From the NCBI GenBank assembly GCA_001399705.1, contig LJCR01000081.1, positions 1 to 8,032 on the forward strand: DNA of 8,032 nt, in the 5' to 3' direction. The notes below the pieces were generated by a model. That model was not told where the DNA came from. It searched no databases and saw nothing but the letters and a program-made list of their open reading frames with translations. Made by a program: the position numbers and the translations under genes. This document shows positions 1 to 6,328 of the stretch, one piece after another. This DNA comes from Kouleothrix aurantiaca (GTDB lineage: Bacteria > Chloroflexota > Chloroflexia > Chloroflexales > Roseiflexaceae). The stretch's first letter is position 1; every line of letters begins with the position of its first letter.

Positions 1-1
1 G

Positions 2-745
2 CCGCTGGCTATCGACGTGCGGACCGGCAAGTTGGTCGGGGGCCACGGTCGTATCGAAGTGCTGCAGGGGATGAAGAAGGCCGGCGGCAAGCCACCGCAG
101 CGCGTGGATGCGCGCGGCAAGGAGTGGTTTGTGCCGGTGGTGCGCGGCCTCTCGTTTACAACCGACCATGAGGCCGATGCCTACCTGATCGCCGCCAACC
201 AGCTCACGACCGCCGGCGGCTGGGATGATGGGATGCTGGGCTCGATGCTCGCCGAGCTGCGCGGGGCCAACGTCTCCTTCGAGGGCCTGGGCTTCGACCA
301 GGGCAAGATCAACAGCATGCTGGCGTCGTTCGCGCCGGCGGCCGAGCAGCTCGCGAATATGCCCACACCGCCCGCGCCGAGCTTCAGCCCGCCTCCGCCA
401 CCAGCGCCTCTTCCAGCCGCAGTGGCCAGCGAGCCGCCGCCCGCGATTACTCCGGCCGCCGTCGTGACGAGCGATGGCCAGTTCTCACCACCGCCGACCA
501 GCATGCCCGTCCTGGCCGAAGGGCAGACGCCGGCGGATGTGGGGGTGCTCGACCCGACGACGCGGATCGAGAGCGAGCACGCGCCCAAGGTGATGCGAAC
601 GATTTTGATTGGCCGCCACCATATTCCGTGCTCGGCAGAGGAGAGCGCAAAACTGGATGACCTGATTACGAAATGGATGGATCGCACAGGGAGCCTCTAC
701 GGTTTCTTTACCGCCCACCTGTACGAGCCAGCCGAAGAACTGTAA
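2..745 (+). CDS. ParB/Srx-fold domain protein with proline-rich linker (5' end missing)
   Basis: The reading frame is open from base 2, so the gene begins outside the window; the GTG at 17 lies inside the ParB fold and is unlikely to be the true start. The visible N-terminal part carries a G-G-H-G-R motif (codons from base 38), matching the N-G-H-L-R and D-G-H-M-R boxes of the two ParB-like genes at the right end of the window. A helical stretch follows with A-A-N-Q-L and G-G-W-D-D, typical of phage ParB-like proteins. Next comes a proline/alanine-rich linker (about bases 360-520), then a C-terminal module of about 50 residues beginning R-T-I-L-I-G. ParB/Srx folds bind nucleotides and may act as CTPases, kinases or nucleases; which applies here cannot be told. 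The stop TAA overlaps the ribosome binding site of the next gene, suggesting translational coupling. Confidence 0.8.
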   Translation, partial: PLAIDVRTGKLVGGHGRIEVLQGMKKAGGKPPQRVDARGKEWFVPVVRGLSFTTDHEADAYLIAANQLTTAGGWDDGMLGSMLAELRGANVSFEGLGFDQGKINSMLASFAPAAEQLANMPTPPAPSFSPPPPPAPLPAAVASEPPPAITPAAVVTSDGQFSPPPTSMPVLAEGQTPADVGVLDPTTRIESEHAPKVMRTILIGRHHIPCSAEESAKLDDLITKWMDRTGSLYGFFTAHLYEPAEEL

Positions 746-750
746 GGAGA
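744..750 (+). promoter_or_regulatory. Shine-Dalgarno site overlapping a stop codon
   Basis: The purine run AAGGAGA shares bases with the TAA stop (743-745) of the upstream ParB-like gene. It sits 10 bases before the GTG at 761 but 19 before the ATG at 770, which favours the GTG as start. The next paralog also begins GTG-TTC, which supports the same choice. Confidence 0.7.
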
Positions 751-760
751 CTGCACCGCC

Positions 761-2164
761 GTGTTCTACATGAACTACCCGATCGCCGCGCTCAAACCCG
801 CGCCGTACAACCCGCGCAAGATTGATGAGCAGGCATTCCTGGCGCTCCAGCAATCCATCAAGACCCTTGGAATGGTCAAGCCCATCATCGCCGGCGAAGA
901 CGGCACGATCGTTGCGGGCCACCAGCGCTCGCGGGCCGCGATGGCGGTAGGCGTGGAGCACGCGCCCGTGTTCGTCGTCAAGGAGCTGAACAAGCTCGAC
1001 GAAATCCGTTTCAACCAGCTGCACAACGGCACCGACCTGGACACCGGCGACGAGAGCGTGCGCGTTCCGCCGTGTGACCAGGTCGGCTACTATGACGTGC
1101 CCCACCAGAGCATCAAGGGCAACCTGAAGGCGAAGGGCAAGGGCCTGCGCGCGGCGATTATCGAGCTGATCACCAGCTATGGCCCCTGGGGCGGCGTGGT
1201 CGCCGCGGCCGACGGCGAGGTGCTCAGCGGCGCGCAGTACGCGCTGGCCTGCAAGCTCGCCCATCTGCCGTGCCGCACCTTCTACGTGCCGCAGAGCGAG
1301 GCGGCCCGGGTGCGAGCAATCTTCAACAAACAGTACGGTCAGTTCTACTACGAGAATTTGCCCAAGCTGACCTACATGCAGACCTTCGCGCAGCTGCACC
1401 GCTTGCGGGCCGGCAAGTCGGAGCGCACGCCGAAGGGCATCGTCAGCCCGAACTACGAGAACGTCTACATCCCCAACTTCCGACCAGGTGAGCGTATTCT
1501 GGACTTCGGCTGCGGCCAGGGCGACTATGTGAGGTTGCTGCAGGGCCGCGGCATCCGGATCTGGGGCATGGAGTTCTTCTATCGCGCCGCGCAGCAGATC
1601 AACACCCAGGCCGTGCATATGATGGCCGACAGCCTGTTTCAGACCCTGCGCACCCACGGCCGCTTCGACACCGTGATCTGCGAGTATGTGCTGAACAGCA
1701 CGGATCGCCTGGCCGCCGAGCAGGCCGTGATGACCTGTCTGAACGCCTTCTGCAAGCCCGGCGGGCGGATCTACGCCTCGGGCCGCCAGTACCTGGATAA
1801 CACCGACTACGTGGATCACACCAGGCAGCAGGCCAACACGCAGTATCAGATCAGCTTCCTCGACCCGAACGGCTACACCGGCAAGATTCGCGGCGGCCGC
1901 TGGTACTACCAGAAGTATCACACCGACGCGATGGCGATGGATTTGGCGCAGACCTACATCGGAAAAGATGCACGGTTGACGAAGCCGGCCGGCGACCACC
2001 TGTTCATGATCAGCGGCGTGAAGCAGCACGAGCTGGCCGAGGCCGACGTGATTCGCGCGCTGGAGTATGAGTTCAATCTGACCTGGCCGAACGATATGAC
2101 CGTCAACCGGCACCGCGAGGCGACCCAAGCCTGGCGCGCCGCGGTCGCGCTTGAGCGCGCATAG
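761..2164 (+). CDS. ParB-like domain / class I SAM methyltransferase fusion, tandem copy 1
   Basis: Residues 6-100 form a ParB-like domain: box P-Y-N-P-R (15-19), G-M-V-K-P (37-41) and nucleotide-loop motif A-G-H-Q-R (52-56). A conserved F-N-Q-L-H-N-G-T-D-L-D-T-G-D stretch (84-97) links to a middle domain (about 108-215) containing S-I-K-G-N (117-121) and an S-G-A-Q-Y-A-L helix (156-162). The class I methyltransferase domain (about 235-345) has motif I D-F-G-C-G-Q-G (248-254), the acidic motif II residue E271, motif IV-like F-D-T-V-I-C-E-Y-V-L-N-S-T-D (302-315) and K-P-G-G-R (332-336). The tail (about 375-467) includes W-Y-Y-Q-K-Y-H-T (381-388). It lacks the D/N/S-P-P-Y/F/W and P-C catalytic motifs of standard DNA base methyltransferases, so the substrate is unknown. 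It is the first of three tandem paralogs, and its start is GTG. Confidence 0.88.
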   Translation: MFYMNYPIAALKPAPYNPRKIDEQAFLALQQSIKTLGMVKPIIAGEDGTIVAGHQRSRAAMAVGVEHAPVFVVKELNKLDEIRFNQLHNGTDLDTGDESVRVPPCDQVGYYDVPHQSIKGNLKAKGKGLRAAIIELITSYGPWGGVVAAADGEVLSGAQYALACKLAHLPCRTFYVPQSEAARVRAIFNKQYGQFYYENLPKLTYMQTFAQLHRLRAGKSERTPKGIVSPNYENVYIPNFRPGERILDFGCGQGDYVRLLQGRGIRIWGMEFFYRAAQQINTQAVHMMADSLFQTLRTHGRFDTVICEYVLNSTDRLAAEQAVMTCLNAFCKPGGRIYASGRQYLDNTDYVDHTRQQANTQYQISFLDPNGYTGKIRGGRWYYQKYHTDAMAMDLAQTYIGKDARLTKPAGDHLFMISGVKQHELAEADVIRALEYEFNLTWPNDMTVNRHREATQAWRAAVALERA

Positions 2165-2172
2165 GAGCCACA

Positions 2173-3564
2173 GTGTTCCATCCGAGCTATCCACTCAGCG
2201 GCCTGACGCCGGCGCCCTATAACCCGCGCTTCCTCGACGACACGGCATTCGTGGCGCTCCAGCGCTCGATCCGGACGCTCGGCATGATCAAGCCAGTGAT
2301 TGCGACTAGCGACGGCCGCATTCTGGCGGGCCACCAGCGGCAGCGCGCCGCGATGGCGATCGGCCTCGAGTACACGCCGGTCTACGTCGTGAACGGCATC
2401 GATCCGGTCTCTGAAATGCGCTTCAACCAGCTGCACAACGGCACCGACCTGGACACCGGCGACGAGCATGTGACGGTGCCGGCCAGCACTGGCCTGGGCT
2501 ACTATGACGTGCCGGCAGTGAGCATTCGCGGGACGCGCCGCGCCAAGGGCGGCACACTCCGCGTGGCGATCGCCGAGCTGCTGACCAAGTTCGGCCCCTG
2601 GGGCGGGATCGTGGCCAGCCAGAGCGGGGAGTGTCTGAGCGGGGCGCAGTACGCCCTGACCTGCAAGCAGCTGGGCATACCCTGCCGCACCTATTACGTG
2701 CCCGATGAGCTGGCCAGCCTGGTCAAGGGCATGTTTCGCCGGGCCTACGGCGAGTTCGACTACTCCAAGCTCCCCAAGACCACGTATATGCAAACCTTCG
2801 CGCAAATGTACCGCGTGCGCCAGGATGAGGAGGGCCGGCCGATTGGGGTTGGCCAGCCATTTTATGAGCACGTTTACATCCCGAACTTCAAGCCAGGCGA
2901 GCGCATTTTGGACTTCGGGTGTGGCCAGGGCGACTACGTGCGGATCTTGCAGACCAAGGGCTACCGGATTTGGGGCATGGAGTTCTTCTATCGCGCCGGC
3001 CAGGGGCTGAACACGCCGGCGATCCACCAGATGGCCGACAGCCTATTCGAGACGCTGCGCACCCACGGCCGCTTCGATGTGGTGCTGTGTGAGTTCGTGC
3101 TGAACTCGACCGACCGCAACGAGGCCGAAGTTGCGGTGATGACCTGCCTGAACGCGCTGTGCAAGCCGGGCGGGCGGATCTACGCCTCGGGCCGCACGCG
3201 GTCGGCCACCGAGCGCGAGATCACCAACACGGCCGATACGCAGGGCACGCTGAGCTTCCTGGATAAGGACGGCTACAGCGCGATCGCGCAGAAAGGCCGC
3301 TGGCTCTACCAGAAGTACCATACGCCGGCGCAGGCAACCACGCTGGCGAAGACCTATATCGGCCCGAACGCAGACTACGGCATCCTGAGCGGAATGGATA
3401 CCGTGTTCTTGATTCAGGGCACGAAAGAGGTCGAGCTGCCGCAAGCCCAGGTGGAGGCGGCGCTGACGTTCGAGTTTAACCTTCCGTGGCCTGATGGCCA
3501 CACCGTCAATCGGCACCGTGAGGCGGTCGACGCCTGGCGCGCAGCCATAGCCCTGGAGCGATAA
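2173..3564 (+). CDS. ParB-like domain / class I SAM methyltransferase fusion, tandem copy 2
   Basis: This is a full-length paralog of the preceding gene with the same domain order. It has P-Y-N-P-R (15-19), A-G-H-Q-R (52-56), a middle domain, methyltransferase motif I D-F-G-C-G-Q-G (247-253), motif IV-like F-D-V-V-L-C-E-F-V-L-N-S-T-D and the tail W-L-Y-Q-K-Y-H-T. The GTG start is preceded by AGGAG (2163-2167) inside the stop codon region of copy 1, so the two are probably translationally coupled across an 8-base gap. One difference stands out: the middle-domain lysine of copies 1 and 3 (I-K-G-N) is arginine here (I-R-G-T, residue 119). By eye it is nearer to copy 3 than to copy 1 in several blocks (M-Y-R, T-C-K, C-E-F-V-L-N). 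The substrate is unknown; a role in nucleic-acid or nucleotide modification is inference from the ParB fusion. Confidence 0.88.
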   Translation: MFHPSYPLSGLTPAPYNPRFLDDTAFVALQRSIRTLGMIKPVIATSDGRILAGHQRQRAAMAIGLEYTPVYVVNGIDPVSEMRFNQLHNGTDLDTGDEHVTVPASTGLGYYDVPAVSIRGTRRAKGGTLRVAIAELLTKFGPWGGIVASQSGECLSGAQYALTCKQLGIPCRTYYVPDELASLVKGMFRRAYGEFDYSKLPKTTYMQTFAQMYRVRQDEEGRPIGVGQPFYEHVYIPNFKPGERILDFGCGQGDYVRILQTKGYRIWGMEFFYRAGQGLNTPAIHQMADSLFETLRTHGRFDVVLCEFVLNSTDRNEAEVAVMTCLNALCKPGGRIYASGRTRSATEREITNTADTQGTLSFLDKDGYSAIAQKGRWLYQKYHTPAQATTLAKTYIGPNADYGILSGMDTVFLIQGTKEVELPQAQVEAALTFEFNLPWPDGHTVNRHREAVDAWRAAIALER

Positions 3565-3568
3565 TTCC

Positions 3569-4960
3569 ATGCCTTTTTACCAGAACTACCCTATCGACCA
3601 GCTCGCGCCGGCGCCCTACAACCCGCGCCACCTGGACGACAATGCGTTCAAGGCTCTGCAGCGCTCGATCCGCGTGCTGGGGATGATCAAGCCGGTGATC
3701 GCGGCCGACAACGGCACGATCGTGGCGGGCCACCAGCGCTCGCGCGCGGCGCGTGAAGTCGGCCTGACCCACGTTCCGGTGTTCGTCGTCAACGAGCTGA
3801 ACATCATGAACGAAATGAAGTTCAACCAGCTGCACAACGGTACCGACCTCGACACTGGCGACGAGCATGTGAGCGTGCCACCGTGCGAGGGGACGGGCTA
3901 CTACGACGTGCCGGCCGCCGCAATCAAGGGCAACCAGCGCGCGCAGGGAGCCTCGGTGCGGGTGGCGATCGCCGAGCTGATGACCCTGTACGGCGAGTGG
4001 GGCGGGATCGTGGCCACGCAGAGCGGGAAGTGCCTCTCAGGCGCCCAATACGCCCTGACCTGCAAGATGCTCTCGAAGCCCTGCCGCGTCTACTACGTGC
4101 CCGACGACAGCGAAATGATGGTCAAGGGCATCTTCCAGCGCGAGTATGGCGTGTTCGACTACGGCAAGCTGCCGAAGACGACCTATTACCAGACGTTCGC
4201 GCAGATGTATCGCAAGCGCGAGGATGAGGCCGGGCGGCCGCGCGGCGTGTCCGCGCCGTTCTATGAGAAGGTCTACATCCCCAACTTCCGCGAGGGCGAG
4301 CGCATTTTGGACTTTGGCTGCGGCCAGGCCGACTACGTGCGGCTGCTCCAGAAGAAGGGCGTCCGGATCTGGGGCATGGAGTTCTATTTCCGCGCCAAGC
4401 AGACCATCAACACGGTGGCCGTGCATCAGATGGCCGATAGCCTGTTCGCCAGCCTGGAGGGCTATGGCCGCTTCGACACGGTGCTGTGCGAGTTCGTGCT
4501 GAACTCGACCGACAGCCTGGAGGCCGAAGCCGCCGTGATGACCTGTCTGAATGCCCTGTGCAAGCCGGGCGGGCGGATCTATGCGAGCGGCCGCACCACC
4601 AAGAGCATCGACGACGAGATGAAGGCCACCAGCAAGAACCAGTACGCGCTGGCGTTCCTGGACAAGAACGGCTACTCGGCGCGGGCGGTGCGCGGCAACT
4701 GGCTCTACCAGAAATATCACACGGTCGCGCAGGCCACCGATCTCGCCAAGAAGTACATCGGCGCCGATGCGCAGTACGTCGAGCTCGCCGGCGCGCCCAA
4801 CACCTTTTTGATCACCGGCACCAAGCAGCACGAGCTGCCCGACGATGCGGTACGGGCCGCACTCATGTTCGAGTTCAATCTAATGTGGCCCGACGGCCAG
4901 CAGGTGAACAAGCATCGGGAGGCGATCGCTGCCTGGGAGGCCGCGCGCGCCAGGGACTAG
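3569..4960 (+). CDS. ParB-like domain / class I SAM methyltransferase fusion, tandem copy 3
   Basis: This is the third paralog, with an ATG start and GGAG (3555-3558) ten bases upstream inside the 3' end of copy 2; the gap to copy 2 is 4 bases. The ParB-like box reads P-Y-N-P-R and A-G-H-Q-R as in the others, the middle domain has I-K-G-N, and the tail has W-L-Y-Q-K-Y-H-T. Methyltransferase motif I is D-F-G-C-G-Q-A (248-254): the third glycine of G-x-G-x-G is alanine. Many class I methyltransferases tolerate a small residue there, so activity is not excluded. The frame is intact and the key motifs are kept, so the three copies look like working, diverged genes and not decaying duplicates. An intrinsic terminator starts about 30 bases after its stop, making it the last gene of this transcription unit. 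Its function is as uncertain as that of copies 1 and 2. Confidence 0.88.
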   Translation: MPFYQNYPIDQLAPAPYNPRHLDDNAFKALQRSIRVLGMIKPVIAADNGTIVAGHQRSRAAREVGLTHVPVFVVNELNIMNEMKFNQLHNGTDLDTGDEHVSVPPCEGTGYYDVPAAAIKGNQRAQGASVRVAIAELMTLYGEWGGIVATQSGKCLSGAQYALTCKMLSKPCRVYYVPDDSEMMVKGIFQREYGVFDYGKLPKTTYYQTFAQMYRKREDEAGRPRGVSAPFYEKVYIPNFREGERILDFGCGQADYVRLLQKKGVRIWGMEFYFRAKQTINTVAVHQMADSLFASLEGYGRFDTVLCEFVLNSTDSLEAEAAVMTCLNALCKPGGRIYASGRTTKSIDDEMKATSKNQYALAFLDKNGYSARAVRGNWLYQKYHTVAQATDLAKKYIGADAQYVELAGAPNTFLITGTKQHELPDDAVRAALMFEFNLMWPDGQQVNKHREAIAAWEAARARD

Positions 4961-4991
4961 ACCTCAATCCAAACTGAGACAGGCAGCGAAC

Positions 4992-5031
4992 AAGCGCCGA
5001 CGACCTTCACGGTCTCGGCGCTTTTTGTTTT
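4992..5031 (+). terminator. Strong intrinsic (rho-independent) terminator
   Basis: The left arm AAGCGCCGA (4992-5000) pairs fully with TCGGCGCTT (5015-5023). After a single bulged C (5001), GACC (5002-5005) pairs with GGTC (5011-5014) around the loop TTCAC (5006-5010). A T-rich tract, TTTTTGTTTT (5022-5031), follows at once. The stem is about 13 base pairs and GC-rich. It separates the methyltransferase triplet from the downstream module and ends only three bases before the next ribosome binding site. Confidence 0.9.
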
Positions 5032-5033
5032 CC

Positions 5034-5038
5034 GAGGA
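5034..5038 (+). promoter_or_regulatory. Shine-Dalgarno site deciding the start at 5045
   Basis: GAGGA lies six bases before the ATG at 5045 but directly abuts the in-frame ATG at 5039. A touching Shine-Dalgarno would be too close for normal initiation, so 5045 is the better start. Confidence 0.65.
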
Positions 5039-5044
5039 ATGCGA

Positions 5045-5815
5045 ATGACCAAAGACATCCACGCAAATCAACCCCGCGACTGGCACGGCCGGTACGCGGG
5101 ATCTGCGAATCCAGGGCGCGAAAGTGGGCCGCCCAGGGACGCGGAGGAGATCCACAGCGTCGGCGGCGTGCGGCTGCTGCTGACGGGCGGCCGCACGCCC
5201 ACCTACCAGATCTGGAAGGGCGATGAGCTGATGCACGAGCAGCCCGCGACGCGCGCCTGGCGGCAGGAGCGGCGCGAGCTGAGCGACAAGGCGGCGACGA
5301 TCGCCGGCGTCGAGCCCTCTAAGCCCAAGGTCGAGGGCCGCGAGACCTTCAATCAGAACGGCGTGCGCGTGGTGGTGACACCGGGGAATGAGCCGAAGTT
5401 TCAGGTCTACAAGGGCGACACGCTCATTCACGAGCAGCCGGCGACGCGAGCCTGGAAGAGCGAGCAGACGGCAGTTCTGTCTATCGCCGAGCAGGCCGCC
5501 GGCATCGTGCGGCCGCCGACGGCAACCGCGCAGATCAACGGGCATTTGCGCCAGGGCTCGATCCGCGGCGGCCCGGTCAGCGTGCGCGGGCAGCTGGATT
5601 ACGTGGCGGTGTACGTCGAGAACAAGCTGTCGGAGAACCCGGCGCTCAATCCGCGCGACGTGCAGGCCAAGGGCCGCGCGCTGGCTGAGAAGTGGGCCGC
5701 GCAAGGCCCGGCGTATTTCCAACGGCAGATGCAGTTTCAGGTCAGCCGCCAATATCAGCGGCACCTCGACGAGGAGGATACTGACCGGAACCGCGAGATT
5801 ACTGAGGAGGGATAG
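5045..5815 (+). CDS. Unrecognised protein with a duplicated ~48-residue module
   Basis: I do not recognise this 256-residue protein. Near the N-terminus it has R-D-W-H-G-R-Y-A-G (11-19), resembling the R-D-x-x-G-R-F/Y pattern seen near the start of many phage head or scaffold-type proteins; this is only suggestive. Two internal repeats follow: residues 41-88 and 106-153, about 24 of 48 positions identical, with the core H-E-Q-P-A-T-R-A-W kept exactly in both. The repeat begins with a V-R-L/V beta-like strand, a K-G-D turn and a helix. The C-terminal third is charged and probably helical. There is no signal peptide or membrane segment. It is the first gene after the terminator and ends one codon before the next start (stop 5813-5815, GTG 5816), so it is coupled to the terminase-like gene. 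A role in phage assembly or DNA packaging is possible but unproven. Confidence 0.75.
   Translation: MTKDIHANQPRDWHGRYAGSANPGRESGPPRDAEEIHSVGGVRLLLTGGRTPTYQIWKGDELMHEQPATRAWRQERRELSDKAATIAGVEPSKPKVEGRETFNQNGVRVVVTPGNEPKFQVYKGDTLIHEQPATRAWKSEQTAVLSIAEQAAGIVRPPTATAQINGHLRQGSIRGGPVSVRGQLDYVAVYVENKLSENPALNPRDVQAKGRALAEKWAAQGPAYFQRQMQFQVSRQYQRHLDEEDTDRNREITEEG
5165..5503 (+). repeat. Internal protein-coding duplication (two copies, 195-base offset)
   Basis: Bases 5165-5308 and 5360-5503 encode two versions of the same ~48-residue unit separated by a 17-residue spacer. The shared core includes K-G-D, then H-E-Q-P-A-T-R-A-W. About half the residues are identical, so the duplication is old but both units are kept. 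Confidence 0.8.
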
Positions 5816-6310
5816 GTGGCGAAGCGCGCGCAAGAAACACCGAAGGCCCTGGAGGCTTTTGAGCAATATTGGGCGCTTGGGCCATCGCGCAGCCTGCGAG
5901 CGCTGGCTGACGCGACCGGCATCCAGCTCAGCCAGCTGGGCGACTGGTCGAGCAAGTTTGACTGGCAGTATCGCGTGATGCAGCGGCAGCGCGAGGAAGT
6001 GGCGGCGGCGCGAGTCGCTGCAAAGAAAGAGGCCGCCGCGCTCGGCAGGAGGCGCCTCCGGAACGCGCAGTTACTCCAGGAGGCGGCGCTGACCATATTC
6101 GCCAAGGCCAATATCGCGGAGATGGAAGAAGACGCCCGCGAGTACCTGGACACGGCGCTCAAGATGATGACTGAAGGCATGCGCGCTGAGCGTCTCGAGC
6201 TGGGCGAGGCAACCGAAACAATCTCACTGGCACCGCCGAAGCCCATCAATGCTATGTCGGATGAGGAGCTGCGCGACTACATCGAGCTGCTCGAACAAGA
6301 CGCGGCATAG
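5816..6310 (+). CDS. Probable phage terminase small-subunit-like protein
   Basis: This 164-residue protein starts at GTG directly after the upstream stop, with GAGGAGGG (5804-5811) four bases before it. Residues 25-54 have the look of a small-terminase helix-turn-helix: R-S-L-R-A-L-A, then T-G-I, then D-W-S-S-K-F-D-W-Q-Y-R, the pattern used by DNA-recognition domains that begin phage packaging. The rest (about 56-150) is a long charged helical region, likely coiled coil, suited to oligomer formation. The C-terminus (S-D-E-E-L-R-D-Y-I-E-L-L) is acidic. Small terminases are often 130-180 residues, so the length fits. No large terminase is visible in the window. It could instead be another helix-turn-helix regulator of phage origin. 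The assignment rests on motif memory, not on a database match. Confidence 0.6.
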   Translation: MAKRAQETPKALEAFEQYWALGPSRSLRALADATGIQLSQLGDWSSKFDWQYRVMQRQREEVAAARVAAKKEAAALGRRRLRNAQLLQEAALTIFAKANIAEMEEDAREYLDTALKMMTEGMRAERLELGEATETISLAPPKPINAMSDEELRDYIELLEQDAA

Positions 6311-6328
6311 CCGCAAGAGGACGCGATC

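Larger units (their letters stand above)
761..4960 (+). repeat. Three tandem gene copies of about 1.4 kb
   Basis: The three genes repeat in direct orientation with periods of 1412 and 1396 bases and alignable protein sequence end to end. Conservation is uneven. A 45-base stretch is identical between copies 1 (1010-1054) and 2 (2422-2466), and differs from copy 3 (3821-3865) at only three bases, all synonymous third positions. Other blocks have diverged clearly at protein level. This reads as old gene amplification followed by divergence. Confidence 0.85.

Noticed and set aside
485..2194. A 569-codon open frame on the minus strand
   Set aside because: It lies antisense to a gene with clear ParB and methyltransferase motifs. 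Similar minus-strand frames oppose the other two copies, as expected from GC-rich third positions on the plus strand. Its translation is low in complexity, rich in V, L, A, H and R, with no recognisable motif.
1954..3027. A 357-codon open frame on the minus strand
   Set aside because: It spans the junction of copies 1 and 2, fully antisense to both, and mirrors their repeated codons. This is a compositional shadow.
4037..4831. A 264-codon open frame on the minus strand
   Set aside because: It is antisense to copy 3 and the counterpart of the other shadow frames, with no ribosome binding site or domain signal that I can see.
761..4960. CRISPR or short tandem repeat array
   Set aside because: The repetition is whole-gene duplication with a 1.4 kb period; there are no short regularly spaced repeats.
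4976..5016. Possible antiterminator pairing of GAGAC (4976-4980) with GTCTC (5012-5016)
   Set aside because: Only five base pairs with a long loop compete with a ~13-pair stem. Such a short match is expected by chance.
5388..5978. A 196-codon plus-strand frame overlapping two genes
   Set aside because: It is out of frame with the repeat protein and the terminase-like gene, and its translation is dominated by R, S and A as in frame-shifted GC-rich coding sequence.
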